Shown here in pieces: positions 24,045 to 35,469 of a DNA stretch of 64,000 nt (its first letter is position 1; every line of letters starts with the position of its first letter). The notes below the pieces were generated by a model, which saw nothing but the letters and a program-made list of their open reading frames with translations, had not been told where the DNA came from and did no database searches. The DNA lies in NCBI GenBank assembly GCA_965153455.1, contig OZ234493.1, positions 18,590,213-18,654,212 of the forward strand, in the 5' to 3' direction. The DNA is from Sphagnum compactum. Its lineage: Eukaryota; Bryophyta; Sphagnopsida; Sphagnales. A program made the translations under genes and the position numbers.

Positions 24045-25452
24045 TTGGACCACCTAGCTAGCCCATTGTTGGATCATTATTGTACTTGAACAAATTGTTT
24101 CACCATTCCATGGAAGAGCTTTGGAAGAAGTATGGACCAATTGTGTATTTATAACACTTGGGATACTTGGATCACGTTGTAATTTCAAATGTCGAAATGG
24201 CCTTAGAGGTGTTAAAAAACCATGATGAAAACTTTGTATATAAACCTCATTCAATTGTAAGCAAATATGTAGGTTTCAATTTGTTGAACATTGTATTTGC
24301 ACCGTATGGAGATCATTGATGCCTACTCCACAAGATATATGCTATTGAAGTTTTTACAAAAGTGATGTTCAAAAAAATTTGAGCTTGGGTGACAAGATGA
24401 AGTGGCATGTATGGTGGAAAACATCATCGAATACAAAAAAGGAAACTTGTGGAAATGAGGCCTATTTTCCATTGACTATTTAGCAATGACATTTGTTGAA
24501 TGTTGTTTGGAAAAGTTCACAAGAAATCAAATAGTTTTTGGGAAATCATTTTGATGATTTTTGCAATAGTTTTTGGGAAAATATTTTATTGAACAGTTTG
24601 AAGGAATACAAAAAGGGACACAAATTGATTTCTAACTCCACCATAAATTTTGTTCAAACTTTGTTGGGTCTTGATGAAAAACTTGATGAAAGAATGATAA
24701 TGGGAGTTTTATTGGTAGGTGAATACCTTTTGTATATTTTTGTTTTAGCAAAATGTTTGTAAATTACATTCCCTTATGTTCATCAATGTTGTATCATGTG
24801 TATTTTTCTCAATTCATGGAACGTTTGCTATTTTCATATCATAAGATATGTTTTTGAGAAGAACATGTACATTTGTAGTCATCTTGAAATGGGCATTTGT
24901 TGAACTCGTGCATAACCTTGAAACGATGAAAAGGGCACAAGAATTTGACGAAGTTGTGGGCTAGAATTGGATCTTCCCAATTTATCATACTTGTAAGCCA
25001 TTATCAAAGAAATTTTAATTTACGCCTTTCAAGTCCCTTAGCCATCCTTCATGTTAACAATCAAATTACTCAAATTTTGAACTACAAAATTCTTGTAAAC
25101 ACAAATCTTTTAATGAACATATAGGTTTTTGTCCATGATCCTTAAGTATGGAAGAAGCTTATAGAGTTTGATCCTAATTGGTTTTTTCATTCCAACATCA
25201 ATGTTGGAGGGTCGTTACAACCTATTGCCATTTGGATCAAGTCATCAATGATGCATTGGTTTAAATCTTGCCCAATTCATGGTGCAATGGAATCTTCTAA
25301 CAAATTTTCATGTGTTTGATTGGTATCCACAACCTTGCATTAAAATAGATGACATCAATATGATGGAGGCCTTTAGAACAACTTGTCAATTAGTTGGACT
25401 TTTAAATATAATTGCAAAGCCTCATTTGCCACCCCAAGTATATAAGAAACTA
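24045..25452 (+). pseudogene. Cytochrome P450 pseudogene (A-type, CYP71-clan-like)
   Basis: Fragments in several plus-strand frames follow P450 order. They are the hinge GPPS*PIVGSLLYLNKLFHH (24,047); ELWKKYGPIVYL; ISNVEMALEVLKNHDENF then NIVFAPYGDH with a stop where Trp is expected (24,180-24,330); DDFCN and FVQTLLGLDEKLDERMI (24,550-24,700); KWAFVELVHNLETMKRAQ, FDEVVG (24,880-24,965); LPNLSYL.AIIKEIL for the K helix; VFVHDP, WKKLIEFDPNWFF (25,120-25,180); the haem loop LLPFGSSHQ*CIGLNLA, which keeps its Cys but has a stop two residues into the signature; and the terminal AKPHLPPQVY (about 25,440). The AGTDT oxygen-binding segment is absent and a GTAGGT donor-like site follows GVLL, so it kept an intron and is a decayed duplicate rather than a retrocopy. 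The N-terminal membrane anchor is not visible. Confidence 0.85.
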
Positions 25453-25454
25453 AT

Positions 25455-27775
25455 TTAATTAGGTAATTGATGTGGGGAATATCAATAGCCAACAACATAG
25501 ATATATTTGAGATTGTCATCTATAGTCACCCATGTATGCATGTGTTTTATGGGGTTTATTGTTTTGGTTTCAATAGGCTTCTTCATTTAATATACAACTT
25601 ATTTTTACCAAACTTAAACCAAGCACCTAGTATTATATAAGTATAATATTAAGCTAGTTGAAAACATTACAAAAGAAAATTCAGTTATATGTTTTTATGA
25701 AACATATAGTCCTTTACAAGTGTTTCATTCAATGTGAAGTCAAGACTTTCATAAATCTATTAGGATGGCGGTGGGGGGGGGGCATTAGTTTTGTGATATA
25801 AATTATTCAATAATTATAGATATTCAATATCATGAATCTTCAATTTTCAACCATATGTTGAAATGAAATACAAAAAATAAAAAAATGTCATTTGCAAGTT
25901 TTATATTTATATTTGAATCAAATTTAGCACAAGCATATATAAAATGAATTCAATTTTTTGTTGATCATGTGGAATGGGATATGCACACATGTAATCTAAG
26001 ACAATGCACATGTTTGTTGTTATGGTCATGTGAAATACCATCCAAGCATCATTTCCATTAGAATGACAATAAACAATGAAATGGAATCATGGAATGCACC
26101 CATGTTTTGTTGTAGTGAAATTTAAGCCCATTTTGCAAGATAAAGAATTAGGACATCAAGTTTCAAAAGTTTGACATTAGCCCAAAATGACAATCATTCC
26201 ATCTATGGAACTATGTTTCATACATTGTTTCTTAAAATCATTACTTTTACAAATTTTCCAAATTTATGCTTGGTGCTTGTAGATTCTTGCTCCTACATAG
26301 ATTGGCTTGCTTTCATACTTACATTTAACACCAATTTTCAAGGGCTAACTAACACCAAATGGAGGTGCATAATTTCCCTTCTTGATTGTAGAATTGAAAT
26401 CATATTTAATCTTAGTATAAAATTATTATGTTGACTTACAATTATAATGATATTTTCAATTAATAAGGATATCTATAACAACACAAAAAATTAATTGACA
26501 ATAACAATTCAAAATAAGATTACATTATAAAGTCACAACTTTTCAAGTTGTCCAATTTGATTCCTTTGTCCATTTCAACTAGCACAAGATAAGGACATCT
26601 CTAGTCAAAATGGACAATGATCAAAGCTGCTACTGTCATTTTTTGGAGGGACATCAACTTTTAAAACATTTCACATTTGGGCATCCATGGTAAAAACTAT
26701 AATTAGGATAAGGGGGTTTTGGTTTGGAAGACATCTTGTTCAATGTTGTGTGGGTATCCAATTTCCAATGTTAAAATTGAGGATTCAAGGTTAGGTTTTG
26801 TGACCTAAACCTAAGCTCACATCTTTTTGTTGGAATCAACACAAGAATTGAACATTGAAACTATTCTTTTGTTAAATCCAGACCCAAAACTAGAACCGTG
26901 AAAAAACATTTTTGGAAACAAAGGCATGTTCTTTAAGCAGGAAGTTGATTTTTTTGTGAAAAGTTAACAAATAGGTTCAACTTCAAAGTTAAATATTAAT
27001 TTATATATGTTGTTAAATCCCATACCTATATGAACCTTAATTTTAATTTGGTCCAAAATTTTATATTTATAAAAAAATTAGAATTGGGGAAAATGCAATG
27101 TTTATATGGAATTGGACCTAGTTTTGAACCTGGCATGAAGGTTTTTGAATTTGAAAAAAATGCGTCAAAATTGGAATTTAAAATGGGAAGAACTAGGCCC
27201 AAACTTGCATTCAAATAATTTCTAATTTTTTTTAAAAGAATAAAAATTGGTACCAATGGTTTTGGTAAAAAAGAAAAAATGTACAACATTGGTCATGTCT
27301 AAGTTTCATAATGGTTGTCATGACCCTAACCTTGGGCTTGTGACTAAAGTTAAAAATGAGGAAAGAAGTGGGTAGAGAAAATTTATTAGGACTTGAACAT
27401 ATTCACACAAATGTGGGAGAATGCATGGAAGTGAATCCCAACATTCCCAAATAGATTCCCACTTCACAAGTTGGAGGCTTACATGTATCACAAATTTGTG
27501 GGACAAAAGTGTAAATAACAAACCTTGTCCAAATCGAACCCTTTCAAAAATATTCAAAAGTTTTTGAAACATAAATATCAAATATGGGCTTGCATTTAAA
27601 GGCACCTTGGTTCAAGATGCTTGATTGGTTGGACCCAACTCCCAAGTGATGGAAGATGTGTAAAATGGAAACAAGTCACATTTCTAGTTGCAAGAAGGAT
27701 TGTTTTGTTACAAACAAAATCGGTTGTATGTTTTGAAGGGAAGGTTATAATACAAATATTTGAAGGTATGTCACA
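25455..27775. other. AT-rich interval, no gene
   Basis: No coding signature. A run of nine G sits at about 25,770-25,780. Between 26,740 and 27,480 some words (TTCCCAAA..GATTCCCA, GTCATGACC) resemble the LTR-like DNA at 44.7 and 47.3 kb, so this may hold decayed LTR-retrotransposon sequence lying upstream of the integrase relic. Confidence 0.4.
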
Positions 27776-27779
27776 ATGG

Positions 27780-28600
27780 ATTGCTTGCAAAACATGGTGA
27801 TAAAAATTGTAATACATCACTCTTGCAAACGAATTATTATGCTTAAACTTGAAGGACAAAATTGTAGAATATGTCAAAATGTGTTTGACATGCCAGTTCA
27901 AAGTTCAAAATTGAACAAATTTCAGAAAGCAAGTAGGAAAATTGCGGTTTCTTTTGATTCCAAATAGGCATTGGGAAGTGTGTCCCATGGACTTCACGGT
28001 GAGTCTTCCACCATCAAAGGGATTTGATTTGATAATGGAAGGAACGGTTAGGTTCAATAAAATGGTTCATTTCATTCCAATTGTGAAGATCACTTCAACC
28101 TAAAAAACAAGACTTTTTTTGCATGTGTTCAACATCACAACATTCCAAAAGACATTGTGCTTAGTCAAGAGCCAAAATTCACAAGTAAATTTCACTATGT
28201 TTTACAGAAAAAGATGAGGTTGAAACTCAAGATGAAAAAAAAAATCCAACCCAAATTAATGGGCAAACTATGAAGGTGAATTTAGTTTTATAGTAGTTTT
28301 TAAGGAACTAGGTTGCAATGGACCAATAAGATTGGGTGGATCATCTTGATTTGATCAAATTTTGTTACAATTATTTAGGGCATTTGATAATTGGGACAAC
28401 ACTCCAAATGTTGATTAGCAAACCACCAAATGTTCATGTGATTTGGGTTGCCATTGGTGGTGATGTAGGTTAGGAAGTTATGGTGGCAATGCAACTTGAC
28501 AAGGAAAGGAAGCATTTGAAGGAATGGCCAAATGACAAGACAATGAGAATGGACAATTACTTGAGACCTACCTATGAAGCTATGTCCTATGACCTACTTG
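27780..28600 (+). pseudogene. Ty3/gypsy retrotransposon integrase relic
   Basis: Plus-strand fragments, in order, match the integrase half of a Ty3/gypsy polyprotein: IVEYVKMCLTCQ (second half of the HHCC zinc finger), LRFLLIPNRHWE with MDFTVSLPPSKG (core domain start, first catalytic Asp), VHFIPIVKIT, KDIVLSQEPKFTSKFHYVLQ (second catalytic region; the usual DRDP is SQEP here), AMDQ.DWVDHLDLIKFCYN, then SKPPNVHVIWVA and AQLDKERKHL from the C-terminal part. Frames shift and stop codons intervene (TAG/TAA within the core). Reverse transcriptase and gag are not seen nearby, so this is a truncated, dead copy. Confidence 0.8.
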
Positions 28601-28619
28601 CTAATGAAGTTTTTTGGTC

Positions 28620-30480
28620 ATGATGTTTTGTAATGAACACCAACATACCATCAACCTACCTACCTACATTTGACCTACTTACATATCAATCACATACGGC
28701 ATTATGGTTGCTATAAATGATGACATGTGGTGTGTAAATCAACATCAAATTGATGGTTGCTTTGACTAGTAGTCAAATGGACCATTGTTTGATCTAACTA
28801 ATCAAATTGTCCACCACCTAGATAGTAAAAAAGGTCACATGTCAAAATTGACTTGTTTAAATTAACTAAATGGTTAATTTGACTAATGTCCAAAATTGGT
28901 ACTTGTTGATTGAATCATATAATTAAAAACATAATCTCTTATAACAATTATAATAAAAACCAAAGATAATAATGAATGTAGTCATAATCTTGCAATTTTG
29001 ACTTAAAAATATTAAATCATCACCGTCATAGATGTATAAGTTTAATATGTCCAAGTTCCCGTAAGTGTTCAAAAGAACAAGATCTCCTGAGAAAAACTAT
29101 ACACATTAGTAGCTTTGTAATTAACATTTCAAAAAAAAATATTAAAATGAATACATTGCAAGTGATTAGTTTATTACTAGTAGGCATGTGGATTTTACTT
29201 ATAAAACCAATCAAGCTACAATCAAGGGAAGCTTTTGAGTCCTGAAGAAAAGACATTTGAATCCTTGGGCATCCATTGTTATGTGTAGGCCCATTATTTA
29301 TATTACATTGTAACATCATCATGTGATGAAATAATATCATGCTTTCAATCCTTATAAGCGCTTCAATGTATTGTGCCTATTCAATATGTGTATAATTTCT
29401 TGAATATATTTTCACAAACATGAAAGAATCGAAAGACTTATAATCCATTGAAATGTTTAGAAATTTGCACAATGAGAGGACTTGGAAAAGCATTTTCTTG
29501 CTTGGAGACGATTCCCTTGCATTTGGGCTTGAGTGCCACTATTGTACATGCAGTCGATTAACCAAGAATATATGTCCTCACTGAAACAACCATATTTATG
29601 AGTATACACGACAAATGAAGTGGGAAATGCTCAACCACATGAAGTTCAACGCTAGCTAGATTGTACGTCTATTTTTGGAAAGAAGGAAACTTATGTAAAT
29701 GATGGCACTTGTAGAACAACATACTACAATTCACAACAAAAGGAAATCAATATCTCGATATATGAACTCAAATGAAACAAGCCCTTGCAATTGGCAAATT
29801 GGCAAGCTCATAGTCTCCATGATGTGGCCTGACATGTCATTCAATTCGCAACTTATGGGCACTACTCTTGTTTTTCTAGAAAAGAGTTGAACTGAAATTG
29901 TTTTGTTGTTGAATATGCAATTGTCTATTTGTAAAACTAGAGGTGGAGGTTCTCTTGAACATGCAAGAAGCTAATTGCTAGCATCTCTATTTATTTCACA
30001 CTCCTAATTTAAAGAACAATTGACAAATTTTGATCAATAGTTACATTTGCAGAACAACATAAACAAAAGGTAAATCTCTCTATTCTCAAAATACCCCGAC
30101 CAAAACTCCAACATTTCTCTTATTCAATTAACATCATCCTAACACAATATAACATGCATATTGTTTTATCATTCAGATAGTCAATTGGCATGGGTAGTGC
30201 AAAGCGATGTAAAGCCCAAGTTGATCAAAGGATTGACTATTGAAATGGTGGAATTCCTACAAAAAGGTGAGTAATACTGTCTTTGACATGTAGCATTTTA
30301 TTGCAGTCCTTGCAATAATCAAATCTAGAGGTTAGGATAATACTTGAGTTGCATACTACATATGCAATGGTGAGAGCTTTTCTAATTTGTGTGTAGCAAA
30401 CAGTCAAGTCCACATTATCTTTTGGGATTTGGCATTGAAATTTGCCATATTGAGAGCTAAGAGTGATGATCATTTGTATG
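28620..30480. other. Gene-free interval between retroelement relic and gene island
   Basis: AT-rich, with frequent ACCTACCTACCT-type words near 28,640-28,690. No gene, RNA or terminal repeat was recognised. Confidence 0.45.
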
Positions 30481-30499
30481 AGAAAGAAACTTGTATGAG

Positions 30500-31950
30500 T
30501 TTCTTTGTATGAGATTGAACTAATCTTCCAAATTTTGGAGCTAATGCTATCAGAGCACTTGGAGCTTAATTTTATTGGAAAGTCTCAGCAACCATCCCAC
30601 CCTCCTCATGTGTACAGTTCTACAACTGCTGTTGCACTTAGACTCTTCCTTATTGGGAAGAGGAGAAGAGTCTGTTCAAACAATGCCATGATCATAAGCT
30701 TAGAAATTAGAGCTGGAGATCCTGCATTCAGGATTGTCTGTGACACCTTGTTGAGTGCATCCTTTCAGAGTGTGAGAGAGAAGTTTGAAGAGCTCTATAC
30801 TACCACACAGGTGCAATGAGTGATGGCTTAGGAGCCCTGTGGAGGACATATATGTGCAATGCCAGTCCCAAGCATTTCTGTCCACTTTTCGGAAATCCCT
30901 CCCACATGCTTTGAGTCTTGTTGCAGAGGGAGCTCATGAAGATGGAGAGAGAGGCTGCTGCAAAGGGACCCAATCGATGACACCACTTGCTAAAGGGTGC
31001 AATGCACTTTGTGGAGAAGAATATAGTCATGACTGAGACAGAAAAGATTGACCAAAGAGCTTCACATTACCAGGTTGTATTTGCTGCCAGACATCTGGAG
31101 ATGATGATGGCAAGAGCTCATGCAGTTACACCACTTTGTTGTCACTTTTTGTCATAAGTCTTGCTGAACATTTTGCATGCATCTGGTTTTGTAGAGTGAT
31201 GACAAAGTTGCCAGTGTCTGGCTTCCCTCAGTTCCATCATCTCCACCTCCAGCATACTACTGGGACATGGAAGCTTGAATATATTCCCTCAGCAATGCTA
31301 GTGGTTGGCCATCTTGTTGGTCAGGCTGCTGCTGATGTAAAACTCCTTGCTGTTGCTTCTGCTGTTGATATGAAAAGAATAGTGTTCCACAGGGCTCCTA
31401 AACCGTCACTGAAAAGACATTATCAAAGTAATCCCACAGTGATCTTTTACCTGCATCTTTGGATGTAGTGTTGCACAAGATCTCAGGCAGTCTTTCCATC
31501 CATCCTGTGCTTGCAAGGTGCCCAACATTGTTGGACTGACTGTCTAGATTAGTGCACAAGCTGAGACATTGAAGGACTTTTGAGTTCTCATTGCTGCAGG
31601 TATTCTTGAAAGAGGCATCAATATACATAGATACCATGGTTGGGCCAAAGATGCTTTCTAACATATGAAAGCAATGTATTAATTTGCATTCCGATTCCTG
31701 ATCAATTGTTACATTGTCGGTGACAACTGGATTGAACTTTCAGCTGGAAGGTAAAGGACAGCAGGACCCAGAGATCTTACTGCCAGCTGGATGTGGATGT
31801 CCTGTTTCCAAGTTCCAGATATACAATGCTATTCTTGTGTAGACCTTCAATGTTGCAGAGTCTGCAATCACACACATTTTTCTGCACTTGAGAAGAGATA
31901 TTTCTGACAGAAAGATCTCAACACTGTTTTGAATGTCTTACATTATCACA
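30500..31950. other. Unidentified segment with gene-like composition
   Basis: Base composition resembles the neighbouring gene rather than the AT-rich flanks. Several unbroken stretches look coding-like but fit no family I know. On plus there are 30,640-30,800 (a run ending VREKFEELYTTTQ) and 30,925-31,135 (QRELMKMEREAAAKGP, then YQVVFAARHLEMMMARAHA, with a stop between). On minus there is 31,398-31,664. The peptide HRAPKPSL is encoded at both 30,830 (minus) and 31,390 (plus) because of a 24-bp inverted repeat. This may be a decayed gene or transposon, or 3' flank of the Sec14-like gene. Function unknown. Confidence 0.35.
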
Positions 31951-32081
31951 TTCTAATTACAATCAACATACAAATGCAGTTTCAGATTGAACTTTCCAAG
32001 ACACGGACCAAAAGCATTCTAGACTCTCGACCCACAAGCAGCAAATGGGTGATGCTGCAGGTCAAGAGCTTCTTTCATCAC

Positions 32082-32087
32082 TTTATT
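32082..32087 (-). terminator. Candidate poly(A) signal of the Sec14-like gene
   Basis: AATAAA on the minus strand, about 220 bases past the stop codon. Plant poly(A) signals are loose, so this is only a plausible site. Confidence 0.3.
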
Positions 32088-32309
32088 CAACCAATGTGAT
32101 AGGCTTTGATGCCCATTGTGACAGCAAATACTTTGAATCATCAAGTGTCTACCAGGTTAAATGGAAATTATTTGTCCCTCCCTCTCTATACATGGCCCTC
32201 CTCCACCTTACTAATCCTACAACCTACAAAATCGACTACAAAAAAGGGTTCAATTTACAGAACCAGAAACAAAAGTCAAGGAGGAGTCTTGGTCTTCTGT
32301 GACTGACAT

Positions 32310-34730
32310 TTATGTTGGAGTGAGCTGTGGTTCATAAAACCCTGCCACCATAGCAACCACAATCCAAAGCATGAGGAGACCAACAATCATCACCCTGAGT
32401 GTAAAAGAGTAGGATCGGTATATGGATAAGCGCTCGCCATAAGCACTTTCTTCAATGGCCATGTCATCATCCTCAAGTTGTTCAGATTCAGACTGAGCCC
32501 TGTGAACATCCAGTGACATGTCTTGTTTACTTTGGGATCTCAGCTCTGCACACAAAGAACATTTACACTTGCCTCCCAAGTAGAAGGGGACTCTTTCTTC
32601 ACCTCCGAGACTTAAGGACAGCCTTTCCCTGTATCTTTTGCCTTCCACATGCACCTTCTCACGTGTTGATGGCTTCAATACCTACAGCACCCAACCAGAC
32701 AACGATCACTGACTCTCAATTCCAAATTTCCTTGATGTTGGTCTGAAAGCAGCCAGCTACTTTTGCATATCTTGACTTCTGACAGATGATGATGCCCCTT
32801 CCAGTTGTTTCACCCTAACTTTCTTAATGCATTCTACTTATGTTTGAAAGAGCTGAATCTGCTGAATTAGCTCAGAAGTGAAGCAATGGTACTGTGTACA
32901 CATATCTGTCACAGTGCAGAGAAAACTCCACAGCAGAAATTTGGAAGGTAACACAATAATAATGCATTCCAGACTAGACATGAGTATGTTGCTAACAAGC
33001 ACATTTAACAATATTATGACCAAATGTTTCTCTTCTACAGAGATGAGCCAGGAAAAATGCGCTAGAACATAACCTGCATAATGGTGTTGGCAACCATGTG
33101 CATGACAGGTGAGAGGTTGATGACAAAGAGGGAGGCAAGCCGAGTAGGGTAGTTTTCCTGAACAAGCACTATACATGTCTTCATCATTTGCACAGGAAAT
33201 CCAAATGCTGTTGTGCCCTCACAATCTATCACCACAGTGAGGCGTGCATCCTCCTCACTCAGCATGTGCAACACACCATGCTCCACCTGTGAAACTGCAC
33301 CCATGGGTGAAAATGAGAAGAACACATTATCATTAAACCTTGAAGAAATGTTGCAATGTATCAATCCCAAAATTGTGTTTCTTTCATATCTTGAGGTCAG
33401 TGGAAAAACAAGTGATGGGAGGCACTGAATTTCTTTTCCCCTAATTGCCACTGCTGTTCAATGAGAAGATGCATGTTGCAGGTTTTGGCCAATATCAACC
33501 TTAACACTTCAGAATTGGCCATTTGCAGAAAGGTGATAAAATCATATTTTGTGCATTTGCAAATACTGAAATTGATCCTTCACCTTCCAACCACTCACGA
33601 GGCAAAAATAAGAATGCATACCAACTGCTTGTGAGAATCGAGAACGGTCAGAAGCCACAAGGATGGAGTAGGCAAGTCCAAGGCGAATGATGAGTGTGGG
33701 ATGTCTCTGTGCATCATAGCCATGCCAAAACACCAGGTGGATCCATTCTTTGAGATCAGGTTGCAGAAGGAAGTGGTAGCTCTCACGCCAGCGGACTGTT
33801 TTCTTCACACTTGAGATAAATTTCGACACATTCCCATTTGCAGCAATCCAAAATCGCTCAAGCTCATCATCATGAATCCTGGCAATCAAGATTGCATGCT
33901 CTTAGTAAATTCAGTGTCCGACACAATCATTGAAATTTTTCTTAGCATCTTCAGATCTCACTTCCAAAACCTGCAAATAGAAAGGACTGCAAATCTTACC
34001 TCTCTGGTATCAGAACACCCTTGCTTTCCAACTCCCTTTTCAAAAGATGCAGAGAGTCTGCTTGCTCATCAGCTACAATTATCTCTTCCTCCTTTGGTTC
34101 AATCTCTACGGTGTCTCTACTGTAATGATGGCGCTGCCGCAATGAAGAGAGATTCTGTCCTGAGGTGTCAGGTTGTTGGATCTCTTTGTAAACACTTGTC
34201 ACAGCTGTTGCCAGCGACAAAACAACCATGGGCATCGAAAAACTCTGCCATGGCACAGCACAAGCTTTCATCAGAAAGAACAACAAATTGCTTTCTGCAA
34301 GTCTTAATATGGAAAAAGCTTGAAGGTTTGAAGAGGTGAGAAACAACACCTGTGTGGCCTGGGCAAGAATGTGGATTTGTGTCCATCGCTGCAGCCAATT
34401 GAAAGGTGGAGCTTGAATCAGGGACAAAGCTTGCAAGCCCCACCAGATGGGGCGGCATATGGCCATGGAGCCTCGTCGCACCATCTCCAATGCAGCTAAT
34501 TTCACCAAAAACATCAGGAACTGGCTTGACACATCCTTACCACCACCACCACCACCACCTCCATTTGCTGCTTTCACTGCCAGAATCGGCGCAACTGATT
34601 CCTGCATAACTCTTCTAGGCAATGAAACCCTCTGTGTTCCTTGGTTGCTTTTTGTCTCCGGAGAAGAGGAGTACTCCTCATCTTTCCCTTTCTGCGACCT
34701 TATTTTCACCCGCTTCACTTCTGTACTCAT
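32310..34730 (-). CDS. Sec14-like (CRAL-TRIO) lipid-transfer protein with membrane segments
   Basis: Four exons: 34730-34000, 33878-33622, 33294-33074 and 32681-32310. All introns are GT-AG with matching phases, giving 526 residues. The start is the first ATG (34,730), with A at -3. Residues 57-64 are a poly-Gly run coded by a CCA/GGT repeat, and 71-180 are largely hydrophobic (several membrane or hairpin segments). About 225-280 is the CRAL-TRIO N-terminal helical part (RELESKGVLIPER, then DDELERFWIAANGN), and about 280-420 is the lipid-binding fold (FWHGYD, VVSQVEHGVLH, LTVVIDCEG, LFVINLSPVMHMVANTIMQ). Next come a Cys cluster YLGGKCKCSLC (about 440) and one strong C-terminal membrane helix (about 497-518). 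The family moves or presents phosphoinositides and other lipids between membranes; the substrate is unknown here. The hydrophobic N-terminal region and tail anchor suggest a membrane-fixed member. No frameshift or missing exon is seen. Confidence 0.88.
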
Positions 34731-35400
34731 TATTTTCCAAGTCCTCGAATTCTTACAATCTTTAAATCCACTTTCTCTCAAGATTATTCTCTGTTGCGAA
34801 AACTTCCCGGCATATCAGCCAGAAAATCCTTTTGTCTGAATCCCAATCGTCAAGTCATATAGCCGACTTCCTTTCCTCTTACTGCCAATTCTTCCCTCTC
34901 ACGATCTTTCAACATCTAGGGTTTGTCTCCTCCGCAAATGAAACGCGAACAGAGTCTCAGCAGATCTCGAAACTCAAAATTGGATCAAAAAATTCTCTCT
35001 CACTGAAATTCAAAAGCCAACGACAACAACAACAACAACTATAGAGAGATAATAACAATTCTCGAAAAAAAGAAATTTGTTCGGTTCTGTTGGTGAGAAA
35101 CAGAACCAAACCCGTCCCATGTGAATCTGCTACGCATTTCGCATACTCACCGCCGGCCAACGAGCACAACAAAAGAACAGAAAGGAAGAAGAAGCGAGGG
35201 AGCGTCCGTGGCTAAGACTAAAAAACCCAATCTGCTAAAATCTGCTGATTCATTCTTCTACAAGAGTAGTTGGCCATCGCCAAAACACTTGTCTGATATT
35301 CCTGTGCAACAAACCCTAGTCCGAGGAATCTGTTGCAGCCACCCAAACCCTAGCAAAAAGGAAGGCCCGTCTTCGGAGCCCACGATCGCTGGCGACGAAT
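34731..35400 (-). promoter_or_regulatory. 5' UTR and promoter region of the Sec14-like gene
   Basis: Mixed-composition DNA upstream of the start. It contains three AAACCCTAG-type telo-box-like motifs: on the minus strand at about 34,914-34,922 and on the plus strand near 35,312 and 35,346. Such motifs are common in promoters of plant housekeeping genes. A (CAA)n run lies at 35,023-35,037. No TATA box can be assigned with confidence. Plus-strand open frames here (35,121-35,471) look incidental. Confidence 0.4.
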
Positions 35401-35469
35401 TATTACGTAATTTTGCTATTTTTTTGTTTAATTTTCTTCAATTTTCTGACACTTGGGTTTGCACATTTT

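Noticed and set aside
34541-34562. Poly-His protein suggested by the (CAC)n run on the plus strand
   Set aside because: It is antisense to the poly-Gly segment of Sec14-like exon 1.
34730-34781. Longer N-terminus for the Sec14-like protein (17 extra residues)
   Set aside because: The upstream start codon would be TTG; the first ATG is at 34,730.
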